Assembly (NCBI GenBank): GCA_002359635.1
Contig: DENJ01000119.1
Location: 1 to 36,148 of the forward strand
DNA length: 36,148 bases
Direction of reading: 5' to 3'
From: Burkholderiales bacterium UBA2647
GTDB lineage: Bacteria > Pseudomonadota > Gammaproteobacteria > Burkholderiales > Burkholderiaceae_E
Shown here piece by piece: positions 8,139 to 17,040 of this stretch. The stretch's first letter is position 1. Each line of letters starts with the position of its first letter. The translations under genes were made by a program, and so were the position numbers. The notes under the pieces were generated by a model, which saw only the letters and a program-made list of their open reading frames with translations, made no database searches and was not told the DNA's origin.

Positions 8139-8792
8139 ATGGACGCAAAAACCCTCATCGCCCGACGCGTGGCCCAGGAGATCCGTCCGGGTATGCTGGT
8201 TAATCTCGGTATTGGCCTGCCCTCGCTGGTGGCAAGCTATGTCCCCGCGCATGCGGGCGTTTTCTTTCAGGCCGAAAATGGCGTGATAGGTCTTGGCGCA
8301 AGACCTCCCGAAGGGATGGAAGACCCGCATCTGACCGACGCAGGGGGTGGTTTTGTGACCGCAGTGCCCGGCGCTGCAAGTATCGACAGTGCGATGAGTT
8401 TTGGACTCATTCGTGGGGGACACCTCGATATGACGGTTCTGGGAGGTTTGCAAGTTGACGAGCTTGGCCATCTCGCAAATTGGAAAGTGCCGGGGAAAAT
8501 GGTGCCCGGCATGGGCGGGGCGATGGATCTCGTGACCGGGGCTGCCAGAGTAATCGTCGCGATGCAACATGTGGCCAAAGGTGAGTCAAAGATTGTCGAG
8601 CGTTGCACCTTGCCCCTCACCGCCTTGAGGCGTGTCGATCTAATCGTTACAGATCTCGCCGTCATCGAACCCAGCAACGAAGGCTTGGTGCTTCGAGAGA
8701 CCGCTCCTGGCGTGAGCGTGGAAGAAGTCAGGCAAGCGAGTCTGGCTCGCTTGATCGTTCCAGATCATGTGCCTGCGATGCAGTTCCAGTGA
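8139..8792 (+). CDS. atoA: 3-oxoacid (acetoacetate) CoA-transferase, beta subunit
   Basis: A 217-residue beta subunit carrying the active site. The glutamate that forms the acyl-CoA thioester intermediate is in FQAENGVIG (Glu46). Other family segments are NLGIGLPSLVA, GGHLDMTVLGGLQVDE, NWKVPGKMVPGMGGAMDL and VIVAMQHV. The start has an AAGGA ribosome binding site at about 8128-8132. It pairs with the alpha subunit immediately upstream. Alongside phosphotransacetylase and acetate kinase it gives the cell a second, ATP-independent way to activate or release short-chain acids or acetoacetate, the latter being the end product of PHB mobilisation. Confidence 0.95.
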   Translation: MDAKTLIARRVAQEIRPGMLVNLGIGLPSLVASYVPAHAGVFFQAENGVIGLGARPPEGMEDPHLTDAGGGFVTAVPGAASIDSAMSFGLIRGGHLDMTVLGGLQVDELGHLANWKVPGKMVPGMGGAMDLVTGAARVIVAMQHVAKGESKIVERCTLPLTALRRVDLIVTDLAVIEPSNEGLVLRETAPGVSVEEVRQASLARLIVPDHVPAMQFQ

Positions 8793-8813
8793 ATCCCAAG
8801 GCGTTTCAGGCTT

Positions 8814-9641
8814 ATGATGCAAAGCTTCAAGGCAGAAGATGGCGCGCGCTTAGTCTTTGACGACGAGGGCAAAGGCTATCCTTTACTTGGTCTCGCCGGA
8901 CTTACCCGCGATGCCCGAGATTTTGACTATCTTTTGCCTTATCTCCCTGAACACATTCGGTTCATCCGTCTCGATGCACGTGGCCGTGGCCGCTCACAGT
9001 GGACTGGCGCTGCAAGCTACAACCTCCTTCAGGAGGCAAACGATGTCTTAAGGCTTCTCGATGTCTTGAATCTGGCCGAAGTTGCGATGATCGGCTCGTC
9101 GCGCGGCGGGCTCCTTGGCATGCTTCTCGCGGCGACCCATCCTGACCGTGTCAAAGGACTTTGTTTTATTGATGTCGGCCCGGAGCTCAATCCGGTTGGT
9201 ATGAAGCGGATTGCGCAATATGTCGGTGTCAAGCCCGACTTGCCGACCCTTGATGACATTGCGCAACGCATGCCCAAAGTGAAACCGGGTTTCGAGCAGG
9301 TGAGTGCTTTGCGCTGGTTCGAGGAAGCCCAACGTCACTATGTGCAATGCGACGATTGTGTATGCCTTCCTTATGATCCGGAACTTAGAACGGCGCTGCT
9401 GGCAGCGCTCGAAGCGCCACCGCGTGATCTTTGGCCGATGTTCGAGGCTTGCAAGGGTTTGCCGCTTGCAGTGATTCGTGCCGAGCATTCGGATGTGCTT
9501 TCAAAAGAGACGGTTCTGGAGATGTGCAAACGGATTCCCTCGCTTCACGCGGTCGAGATTCCAAAACGCGGGCATGTCCCGTTTTTGGATGAACCGGAAT
9601 CGGTTGACTGTATTCGAAAGTGGATCGATAAACTTTGTTAG
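8814..9641 (+). CDS. Alpha/beta hydrolase
   Basis: A 275-residue alpha/beta-hydrolase-fold protein. The nucleophile elbow is Gly-Ser-Ser-Arg-Gly with Ser96 as the likely nucleophile. The late histidine is in KRGHVPFLDEP (about His254), and an early RLDARGRGRS block resembles the strand-loop before the cap in enol-lactonase and esterase relatives. No signal peptide is present, so it is cytosolic. The substrate is unknown; in this cluster a thioester or short ester such as a hydroxyacyl oligomer would make sense, which is inference only. It begins 21 bases after atoA and its end overlaps the start of the deacetylase gene by seven bases. Confidence 0.8.
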   Translation: MMQSFKAEDGARLVFDDEGKGYPLLGLAGLTRDARDFDYLLPYLPEHIRFIRLDARGRGRSQWTGAASYNLLQEANDVLRLLDVLNLAEVAMIGSSRGGLLGMLLAATHPDRVKGLCFIDVGPELNPVGMKRIAQYVGVKPDLPTLDDIAQRMPKVKPGFEQVSALRWFEEAQRHYVQCDDCVCLPYDPELRTALLAALEAPPRDLWPMFEACKGLPLAVIRAEHSDVLSKETVLEMCKRIPSLHAVEIPKRGHVPFLDEPESVDCIRKWIDKLC

Positions 9642-10564
9642 CCGCCTATATTAGCCATGCTGACTGTCTTTTGCACGAGATGGGCGATGGTCATCCTGAG
9701 TGCCCGGCAAGACTTGCTGCAATCAACGATAGGCTGATTGCGCAGGGCCTGCTTGATGTTATGGAGCACTTCGATGCGCCATTGGTGAGCATGCAAGCCC
9801 TGGCTCGGGTGCACAGCAAAGACTACTTGCAGCGGATTTTTTCGCTGTCTCCCGGTGAGGGCTACCTCAGGATCGATCCAGATACTTTAATGAATCCCCA
9901 TACCCTGCAGGCGGCGCGCCGCGCCGCAGGTGCTGCGGTCTTGGCGACTGATCTGGTGGTGCAAGGCAAACATCGTATTGTATTTTGTAATGTTCGGCCA
10001 CCTGGCCACCATGCGACAATTGATGAGGCCATGGGATTTTGCTTCTTCAACAATGTCGCGGTGGGTATTCGGCATGCTTTGGAGCACCATCAGGTTCAGC
10101 GTGTTGCCTTGATTGATTTTGATGTTCATCACGGCAATGGCAGTGAATCGGTCTTTTATGACGATGAAAGGGTTTTGATGTGCTCAACCTATCAGATCGA
10201 TATCTTCCCCTTTCACGTCGCAGGCGAGCAAAGCCCGCGTCGCATCAACATCGGTTTGCCTGCGCGATCGCGGGGTGAGCTGTTTCAAAAGGCAGTTGAG
10301 GACCATTGGCTCGATGCACTTGATCGATTCCGACCTGAACTGATTTATATCTCTGCAGGTTTCGATGGACATGTGTTGGATGACATGGGTGGTCTTGGGT
10401 TGTTGGAGCGAGACTTTGCATGGGTCACCAGGCAAATGGTCCACCTGGCCGAAAAGCACGCCGGTGGCCGCGTGATCTCTTGTCTGGAAGGGGGCTATGA
10501 ACTCGATGCGCTAGCGCGCAGTGCAAGCAGCCATGTGAAGGCTTTGCTGGGGCTTGATGTCTAA
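9635..10564 (+). CDS. Histone-deacetylase-family (AcuC/HDAC-like) zinc deacetylase
   Basis: A 309-residue arginase/deacetylase-fold protein. The paired active-site histidines are in RPPGHHA (His125, His126). The zinc ligands are Asp163 and His165 in DFDVHHGNG and Asp244 in SAGFDGH. A closing EGGYEL motif is also present. These residues are complete, so it should be catalytically active. Bacterial members remove acyl groups from lysines or from small amines such as acetylpolyamines. The reading frame opens with TTG at 9635, overlapping the hydrolase gene; no ATG fits the expected N-terminus, so I accept the TTG. The next gene encodes a Pat-type lysine acetyltransferase, suggesting that this enzyme reverses its modification. 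Confidence 0.9.
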   Translation: MLAAYISHADCLLHEMGDGHPECPARLAAINDRLIAQGLLDVMEHFDAPLVSMQALARVHSKDYLQRIFSLSPGEGYLRIDPDTLMNPHTLQAARRAAGAAVLATDLVVQGKHRIVFCNVRPPGHHATIDEAMGFCFFNNVAVGIRHALEHHQVQRVALIDFDVHHGNGSESVFYDDERVLMCSTYQIDIFPFHVAGEQSPRRINIGLPARSRGELFQKAVEDHWLDALDRFRPELIYISAGFDGHVLDDMGGLGLLERDFAWVTRQMVHLAEKHAGGRVISCLEGGYELDALARSASSHVKALLGLDV

Positions 10565-10631
10565 GCGCTTGCGAGGGCGAGAAGCGTGCTGTCGACATGA
10601 TGTCGTCATCATCGCAGGGTAGACATGCTTG

Positions 10632-13301
10632 ATGGATAAGCATGCCTTAGACCGATTTTTCAATCCGAAGGCGATTGCGCTGATTGCTGACGCGACGCGC
10701 GAACACGCCTGGCTAAAACCGTTACGCGAGGCTTTGCTCCATGGCGGATTTGCAGGCCCGGTTCATGAAGTGCTCATTGGCGGTGATCAAGATGCCTCAG
10801 GTGGCAAAGCGGCTTTCGCAGCTGAAGCTGTCGATTTGGCCGTTGCTAAGCTTGAACCCGCACAGGCGAAGATCGCTTTTCAATTGCTTGAACAGATGCG
10901 CTGCCGATCGCTTGTGATGCTTGGTCAGGCGGTGGATGAGCGTGCCGCGCAAAGCATTCATCAGGAAGCGCTTTCACGCGGTATCAAGGTTCTTGGCCCC
11001 AACACGCTGGGGATGCAAAGGCCTTCGCTGGGCTTAAACGCCTCGATCTTGGGTCCGATCGCGAATCCGGGTTCGATTGCTTTTCTTGCACAATCAGGCT
11101 CGCTTGCGACTGCTGTGCTTGACTGGGCCCAACAGGGCAGGCTCGGGTTTTCACTGATCGCCTGCCTGGGGTCTTACCCAGGGGTGGGTCTCGAGGCCAT
11201 GCTTGATTTTCTTTCCAACGATACAAAAACAAAATCAGTCGTGGTCCATCTGGAAGGTATCCAAAGCGCACGTGCATTTATGTCGAGCCTCAGGGCCTTG
11301 GCGAGTACCAAGCCTGTCATCGTGCTCAAGTCTGGACGACAGCAGGATGCCAAGCGTGCTGCGCAAACCCACTGCCAGGCGGTGGTTGGACGTGATGAGA
11401 TTTTTGAAGTTGCGCTACGACGTGCAGGAGCCGTTCGCGTTCATTCGATGACGGCGCTTTTCTCAGCGGCACAGTGTCTGGCAAACCACCTCAGGGCTAC
11501 TGGGAACCGCCTTGCCGTGCTTACCAATGGCGGTGGCGTTGGTGTGCTTGCTGCTGACCGTATCGCGCATTGCAAGCTTGAACTCGGACGTCTTAGCGAT
11601 CAACAGGCCCATGCGCTTAAGGAAAAACTTGATCCTCAGGCCGATGTGAGTCATTTGCTCGATCTCAGCGAGCAGGCTGATGCCGGACATTATCAAGCCG
11701 CGCTCGAAGCGATTGCTCAGCAACAGGCTATCGATGCGGTTTTGATTATTTTTTCGCCCAAGCATGGCATCGATCCGCTTGCAATCGCTAGCGCCGTGAT
11801 TGAGCAAGCCAAGCGAAGTCATAAGCTTTTGTTTTGCTGCTGGATGGGCGAACTGGCAGTCAGCGAGGCCCGGGCAAGCCTTGTGAAGGCGGGCTTGCCG
11901 AGTTTTCGAAGTCCTGAGCTTGCCGTAGATGCTTTTCATAGCATGGTGATGTATGAAAACAATCAGCAGCTCTTGCTGCAAATCCCGCCGCCCTTAAGCG
12001 CACTCGCTAAGCCCGATCTTGACGGTGCGCGCCTGCTGATTGAAAGCGTGTTAGCGGAGCGACGATTAACACTGACGGAATTTGAGTCTAAAGCTCTGTT
12101 GGCTGCTTTCCATATCCCGATTACCCATACGGTGCTTGCCCGTAGCGCCAATGAGGCCATGCTCATCGCAACCCAGGTTGGCTACCCGGTGGCAATGAAA
12201 ATTGATTCCCCGGACATCTTGCATAAATCGGATGTTCAAGGCGTTGCGTTGAATTTGTCGCATGCGACGAGTGTCCGCGACATGTTTGAACAAATGATCG
12301 AACGTGTTAAAGCCCTTAAACCCGGAGCAATCATTCATGGTGTCACCATACAAAAAATGTACGCCGGTGATCATCATCGTGAAGTTTATATCGGTCTTGT
12401 CAGTGATCCGCTCTTTGGCCCGGTCCTGAGCTTTGGCGCAGGCGGCGAGATGATTGAGTTGATTGCCGACCGCTCGCTTGAGCTTGCGCCCTTGAATCAG
12501 TTCTTGGCCCAACAAATGCTCAAGCGTTCAAGGGTATACCCGCATTTACAACAATGGCGTGGGGCAAAACCGGCTGACCTTGAAGCGCTTGAGCATATCT
12601 TACTGAGGGTCTCGGAGCTAGCCTGCGCGCTACCTCAGGTTGTTGAACTTGATATCAATCCCATACTGGTTGATCAACATGGTGCTATTGCTGTCGATGC
12701 ACGGGTTGTATTGAGTCATACCGCGATACACAGCAGATCCCATGAGCATTTGGCCGTGCTTCCTTACCCGACCCGTTACGAACGCGTGTGGCCGCTTCGA
12801 GATGGCGGTGACTACAAGGTGCGACCGCTACATCCCGAGGACGCAGCCAAGCTACAAGCGCTTGTGAACAGTGTTTCTGCCGAGAGCCGCTATTTCCGTT
12901 TCGCTTCGGCCATGCGCGAACTGCCGCAAAGGCTTCTTGCGAGGCTTTCGCTGATTGACTATGAGCGTGAGATGGCCCTGATTGCGCTGGTCAACAAGCA
13001 ATCCCCGGCGGGCAATGAGCAAGAGCAGGCGATTGCTGTCTCGCGATATGTGACAAATCCTGATGCAAAATCCTGTGAATTTGCATTGCTCGTTCACGAT
13101 GACTATGCGGGCCGAGGCTTGGGAACCAGAATGATGCAGTCAATCATTGAAGTGGCTCGTGACCGGGGACTGGAACATATCCATGGTCTTGTGCTTGTCA
13201 ACAACACAGCGATGCTGCGCTTGATGCGCAGCCTTGGCTTTACCGTATCCGCGATGAAGGACGATCCGGACTTTAAACTGGTGAGTTATCGGCTTGATTA
13301 G
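10632..13301 (+). CDS. Acyl-CoA synthetase (NDP-forming)-like protein fused to GNAT acetyltransferase (Pat/PatZ type)
   Basis: An 889-residue fusion in the order CoA-binding domain (about 1-140), succinyl-CoA-ligase-like domains (about 150-460), ATP-grasp domain (about 480-700) and GNAT domain (about 728-889, with YAGRGLGTRMMQ as the acetyl-CoA loop). This is the layout of PatZ/Pka lysine acetyltransferases, which acetylate acetyl-CoA synthetase and other enzymes. The block aligned with the phospho-histidine loop of ADP-forming acetyl-CoA synthetases still has a histidine (His247, in THCQAVVG), so ligase chemistry cannot be excluded. The ATG at 10632 is preferred over the TTG three bases earlier; an AGGG lies about 12 bases upstream. 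It is the last gene of the plus-strand run, 67 bases after the deacetylase gene. Confidence 0.9.
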   Translation: MDKHALDRFFNPKAIALIADATREHAWLKPLREALLHGGFAGPVHEVLIGGDQDASGGKAAFAAEAVDLAVAKLEPAQAKIAFQLLEQMRCRSLVMLGQAVDERAAQSIHQEALSRGIKVLGPNTLGMQRPSLGLNASILGPIANPGSIAFLAQSGSLATAVLDWAQQGRLGFSLIACLGSYPGVGLEAMLDFLSNDTKTKSVVVHLEGIQSARAFMSSLRALASTKPVIVLKSGRQQDAKRAAQTHCQAVVGRDEIFEVALRRAGAVRVHSMTALFSAAQCLANHLRATGNRLAVLTNGGGVGVLAADRIAHCKLELGRLSDQQAHALKEKLDPQADVSHLLDLSEQADAGHYQAALEAIAQQQAIDAVLIIFSPKHGIDPLAIASAVIEQAKRSHKLLFCCWMGELAVSEARASLVKAGLPSFRSPELAVDAFHSMVMYENNQQLLLQIPPPLSALAKPDLDGARLLIESVLAERRLTLTEFESKALLAAFHIPITHTVLARSANEAMLIATQVGYPVAMKIDSPDILHKSDVQGVALNLSHATSVRDMFEQMIERVKALKPGAIIHGVTIQKMYAGDHHREVYIGLVSDPLFGPVLSFGAGGEMIELIADRSLELAPLNQFLAQQMLKRSRVYPHLQQWRGAKPADLEALEHILLRVSELACALPQVVELDINPILVDQHGAIAVDARVVLSHTAIHSRSHEHLAVLPYPTRYERVWPLRDGGDYKVRPLHPEDAAKLQALVNSVSAESRYFRFASAMRELPQRLLARLSLIDYEREMALIALVNKQSPAGNEQEQAIAVSRYVTNPDAKSCEFALLVHDDYAGRGLGTRMMQSIIEVARDRGLEHIHGLVLVNNTAMLRLMRSLGFTVSAMKDDPDFKLVSYRLD

Positions 13302-13321
13302 TTTGCCGATAGCGAATTTGT

Positions 13322-14287
13322 TTATAGCCAGCCCGCTCTCTTAAATCGCCGATACAACAGGCCCGACACCGTCCCGATGGTTGCCAGTGCTGCGGGATAA
13401 CCATAAGTCCACGAGAGTTCGGGCATATGTTCAAAGTTCATGCCCCAGATGCCGGCAAGCGCAGTTGAGGCTGCAAAAATGGCAGCCCACGCTGCCAAAC
13501 GCTTGGTCACCTCGGTTTCGTCGATGGTGACCAGCGACAGATTCATCTGTGTTGCCGTGGTGATGCCGTCGCGAAGCGATTCAAGATTCATCACGGTACG
13601 GGCCAGATGGTCATGAACATCGCGAAAGTATTCTTGCACGGCATAACATACGGGCGGCACGCGGCCGCCGTGGAGTTTGCCAATAAATTCGAGTAAAGGA
13701 AGCGCTGCATGCCTAAGGACGGTTGACTGTTGTTTCAGATGAAAAAGACGGCTGATGTGGGAGCGCGCGTCTTTTTGCTGAAAAATGGCGACTTCAATCG
13801 ATTCGAGTTCATCCTGAAGCGCCTGGGTGATTTCAAAGTATTGATCAACCACATGGTCAAGAATGGCATAAAAAACATAACCAGGGCCGAGCCTTAAGAG
13901 ATGCGGTTCGTCTTCGCAGCGACGGCGGACGCCAAGAAAATCCTGCTCACTGCGTGAGCGTAAGGACAAAATGAATTGCTGATTGACAAAAATATCAATT
14001 TCGCCAATTGAGATTTCGCCCGCTTTATACTGCAGCAGTTGAATCACCGAAAAAAGCGTTGTCCCGTACTCTTCAAGCTTGGGTCGCTGGTGACCATTGT
14101 GCGCATCTTCGATGGCCAGGGGGTGAAGACTAAAATGCGCCTGAAGCTGTTCAATTTCTTCTGGTTCGGGATCTTTAAGTGCGATCCAGATAAATGCCTC
14201 GCCTTCAAGAACGGTATCGGGAAGCTGATCGAGCTCAAGGGTCCTGAGGCGTTCTCCCGCGCGATAGATTGCTCCATTAACTAGCAT
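13322..14287 (-). CDS. corA: CorA-family divalent metal ion transporter
   Basis: A 321-residue protein with a large cytoplasmic alpha/beta N-terminal domain, a long helical middle part and two C-terminal membrane segments. The first membrane segment ends in the CorA signature Gly-Met-Asn (GIWGMNFEHMPEL). It moves Mg2+ or Co2+ (or Zn2+ efflux in the ZntB group) as a pentamer in the inner membrane. The frame is open to 14332, but the ATG at 14287 matches the usual CorA start and has GGAG seven bases upstream. It follows the GT39 gene by about 50 bases on the same strand, so it may be co-transcribed with the glycan genes. It converges with the Pat-type gene with only 20 bases between their ends, and no clear terminator there. 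Confidence 0.9.
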   Translation of the reverse strand: MLVNGAIYRAGERLRTLELDQLPDTVLEGEAFIWIALKDPEPEEIEQLQAHFSLHPLAIEDAHNGHQRPKLEEYGTTLFSVIQLLQYKAGEISIGEIDIFVNQQFILSLRSRSEQDFLGVRRRCEDEPHLLRLGPGYVFYAILDHVVDQYFEITQALQDELESIEVAIFQQKDARSHISRLFHLKQQSTVLRHAALPLLEFIGKLHGGRVPPVCYAVQEYFRDVHDHLARTVMNLESLRDGITTATQMNLSLVTIDETEVTKRLAAWAAIFAASTALAGIWGMNFEHMPELSWTYGYPAALATIGTVSGLLYRRFKRAGWL

Positions 14288-14338
14288 GATGACTCCATGG
14301 CAGGACGAAAGAAAAAGGTCGTGGTGACCCAAGCGAGC

Positions 14339-16000
14339 TTAATTGCCGTCGTTCGATTCGCGCCGCAACAATAGCAAGGGTCCTGCGCCATCGACAAGTA
14401 CCCAGCCGGTCCGATCGCCGCTTGCGCGATGCAAGTTGGGAAAGTCGCTCGCGCGCAAGACAACCTGCTCTCCAGGCAGAGGCAGGCGGTCTTCGGTCAC
14501 CGCGCTTCGATAAAAGGAAAACGATGGCGCTCTCAGCTGGAAACTGACGGTTACAGCGTCGCCCGCGCGCGTAGCCAGCGCCTTAATGGGCGCTTGTAGC
14601 ACTTGTCCCAGTGCAGGCAGCAACAAGAGGCAAACTGTGATTTGCAGGGCCAGTCCGATGTAAAGCCACCGGTTCAGCAAATGTTTGGTGAACATGGCAA
14701 AACCCAGGGCGCCAAATGCAAGCGCAATCATGCCTTGTTCGGTGGCGCCCCAGACCGCATGTTCTAGGCCGTGTTCGATCAGTGCGCGATAAAATCGATT
14801 GCCCGAAGGGGACTCAATCGTCAACAGCAAGATCGGGTGCAATGCTGCGATCGTTGCGATCATTAAAAGGCCAAAGGTACAGGTGCTAAGCCAAGTTAAC
14901 TTTGCGATTTGAGGCGATAGGGCCGCTAACAAAAGCATAGGTAGGAGGGCGTACATGGCATAGTGCGGCAACTTGGTAGCAACAACACTGAAGACAGCCA
15001 GCATGCCAAGACCATGGCTTAGCAATCCGAGGGATGCAGCGCTAATGCCTTCATGGGCGGCCGAGCTGCCCGGGCCTTTTTGATCATCACTGGCTCGCAA
15101 TGCATGCTTTCGCCATTGCTGCCATAGACTGCTGATCAAGACAGGTGTGAACGGCAGTGAAAGCAGCAAGACCATGATCAGGGTGTAGAACCATGAGCCC
15201 GTATGGCCTTCCATGGCTTGCATGCTGCGTCCAACATGATGCTTGCCGAATAAGCCTTGAATGAAATCGTCTGAAAAGCGCCAATAGGCATAGGCATACC
15301 AAGGCAGTCCAATTGCAAGCCAAGCAAGGCATGCCGTGGCATCGGAAAAGCTCCAGCCTAAGGCCTTGAAATTTCGGCGAACCATGCAAAAACCGAGCAC
15401 GATAAACGCCGGTACAAGTAGACCGATCAGGCCCTTGGTGAGCAGTGCAAAAGCAGAGCTCATCCAGGCAAGGCGCAAATACTGTCTGGCTTTCGCCAGC
15501 CCTTCCGGGGTTTCCTCCCCGCTTTCTCGAAGTCTTATCGATTCAATGAGGCAACAAGAGCTTGCCGTGAGCCACAGGTAAAGCAAGGCATCGGCGGTTG
15601 CAGCATGTCTCATGACGAGCGGACCAAGACAGCTGCCGTAGAGCGCAAAGACCATCAAGGCGGACTCGGCTTGTTTGCTCCATCGAAAGGCAAAACGGGC
15701 GGCGATCCATGCGCTTGCAATCCCGGCAAGCAAGGAGACCATTCGCGCGCCAAGCTCTGTCTGCCCGAGTATGGAGATTGACAGCGCCTGTAGCCAGTAA
15801 ACGAGGATCGGTTTATCGAAACGGGGTTTGCCGTTTAAAAAAGTAAATCCAAAGTCGCCGCTCGCCAGCATTTCACGGGTTGCTTCTGAAAACGCTCCCT
15901 CGTCAACATCAAAGAGGGCGGTGTTAGCCATGCCAAGGATGCCGAAAAAGAGGAAGCCCACTGCGAGCGCAGCGATCCGAAGGCTAATCCGCTTTTCCAT
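14339..16000 (-). CDS. GT39-family (ArnT/PMT-like) glycosyltransferase
   Basis: A 553-residue polytopic inner-membrane protein with about a dozen hydrophobic segments. The first periplasmic loop carries the Asp-Glu catalytic signature of the ArnT/PMT-2 family (FDVDEGAFSEATREML), followed by NGKPRFDKPILVYWL. These enzymes take a sugar from a polyprenyl-phosphate donor and place it on lipid A or another acceptor on the periplasmic side. The gene starts 20 bases after the GT2 gene, which would make the polyprenyl-phosphate-sugar donor, so the two probably work in sequence. The sugar cannot be read from sequence; aminoarabinose, glucosamine, galactosamine or mannose are possible. Confidence 0.85.
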   Translation of the reverse strand: MEKRISLRIAALAVGFLFFGILGMANTALFDVDEGAFSEATREMLASGDFGFTFLNGKPRFDKPILVYWLQALSISILGQTELGARMVSLLAGIASAWIAARFAFRWSKQAESALMVFALYGSCLGPLVMRHAATADALLYLWLTASSCCLIESIRLRESGEETPEGLAKARQYLRLAWMSSAFALLTKGLIGLLVPAFIVLGFCMVRRNFKALGWSFSDATACLAWLAIGLPWYAYAYWRFSDDFIQGLFGKHHVGRSMQAMEGHTGSWFYTLIMVLLLSLPFTPVLISSLWQQWRKHALRASDDQKGPGSSAAHEGISAASLGLLSHGLGMLAVFSVVATKLPHYAMYALLPMLLLAALSPQIAKLTWLSTCTFGLLMIATIAALHPILLLTIESPSGNRFYRALIEHGLEHAVWGATEQGMIALAFGALGFAMFTKHLLNRWLYIGLALQITVCLLLLPALGQVLQAPIKALATRAGDAVTVSFQLRAPSFSFYRSAVTEDRLPLPGEQVVLRASDFPNLHRASGDRTGWVLVDGAGPLLLLRRESNDGN

Positions 16001-16020
16001 GCGCTAAAGCGAGGCGAAGA

Positions 16021-17040
16021 TCAGTGGTGTGCCTGGGCGGGCTTGGACCCACCGCCTTCGATCACTTGTCGAATCGCGTAAGTGCGTGCTTTGAAACCCG
16101 AGGATTGATTACGGACCACGAATTCGGCGAGAACGCCTGTACAAATCAGATGAATGCCAGACAACATCAGCAAGACCCCTAGGGTGAGCAAGGGCCGGGT
16201 ACCAATAGCCTGGTCAAAGAATAACTTGAGCGTTGCAAGCCACAACAAAACACCGCCCCCCGCCAAAAACATCGGTAACCCTATCGCCCCAAAAAAGTGG
16301 GCAGGTCTTCCTGAGAATCTTAAAAAGAAGATCACTGTCAACAAGTCGACAAGCACGCGATAAGTTCTTGAGATGCCGTACTTCGATTGCCCTGCTGTCC
16401 TAGCCCGATGATTAACCGACACATAGCACAGACGTTCCGGGCTTGTAACGGTTGCAAGCCATATCGGGATGAAACGATGCATTTCTCCAATGAGTCGGAT
16501 CTGCCGGAGGACGGAAGCACGGTACAGTTTGATACCACATCCTAGATCGATCGATTGCACCCCGGTTGAGAGGCTGATGAACCAATTCGCAATCCTTGAG
16601 GGCAGTTTGCGTGCAAGGAATTGATCTTTTCGATGCTCACGCCAACCTGCAACCAGATCGAGGTTTTCATCGCGCAGCTTGCTGAGCATGGGTCGGATAT
16701 CTTTGGGATCGTTTTGCATATCGCCATCGAGCGTTGCGATAAACTCACCCCGCGATGCATCAATGCCTGCTTGCAGTGCTGCGGTTTGCTTGAAATTTTT
16801 TGAAAGCTGCAAGATCCGTGCTTGAGGAACCGTTTCGATAGCCCGCGCAAGTTCGCTAAGGGTTGCGTCGCGGCTACCGTCGTCAACCAGAATCAGCTCC
16901 CAGGCTTGTGCATCCTGCTGCAATTGCTCGACTAACTCCCGGCATGCATCGAAGGCGATTTCCTCTTCATTAAAAAATGGAACGACAACCGATAGGAGTC
17001 CCGTTTGCGGCGGTTGCGTGAATTCAGATAGAGAGTTCAT
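16021..17040 (-). CDS. GT2-family polyprenyl-phosphate glycosyltransferase (DPM1/ArnC-like)
   Basis: A 339-residue protein. Residues 15-240 are a GT-A glycosyltransferase domain with VVPFFNEEE, LVDDGSRD and the DxD-type ATLDGDMQNDP. Two or more membrane segments follow near the C-terminus, as in dolichol/undecaprenyl-phosphate sugar synthases (ArnC, GtrB). It should load a sugar from a nucleotide donor onto undecaprenyl phosphate in the inner membrane. The ATG at 17040 overlaps the stop of the upstream PAP2 gene by four bases (ATGA). The longer frame to 17211 runs inside that gene and is not credible. Confidence 0.9.
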   Translation of the reverse strand: MNSLSEFTQPPQTGLLSVVVPFFNEEEIAFDACRELVEQLQQDAQAWELILVDDGSRDATLSELARAIETVPQARILQLSKNFKQTAALQAGIDASRGEFIATLDGDMQNDPKDIRPMLSKLRDENLDLVAGWREHRKDQFLARKLPSRIANWFISLSTGVQSIDLGCGIKLYRASVLRQIRLIGEMHRFIPIWLATVTSPERLCYVSVNHRARTAGQSKYGISRTYRVLVDLLTVIFFLRFSGRPAHFFGAIGLPMFLAGGGVLLWLATLKLFFDQAIGTRPLLTLGVLLMLSGIHLICTGVLAEFVVRNQSSGFKARTYAIRQVIEGGGSKPAQAHH

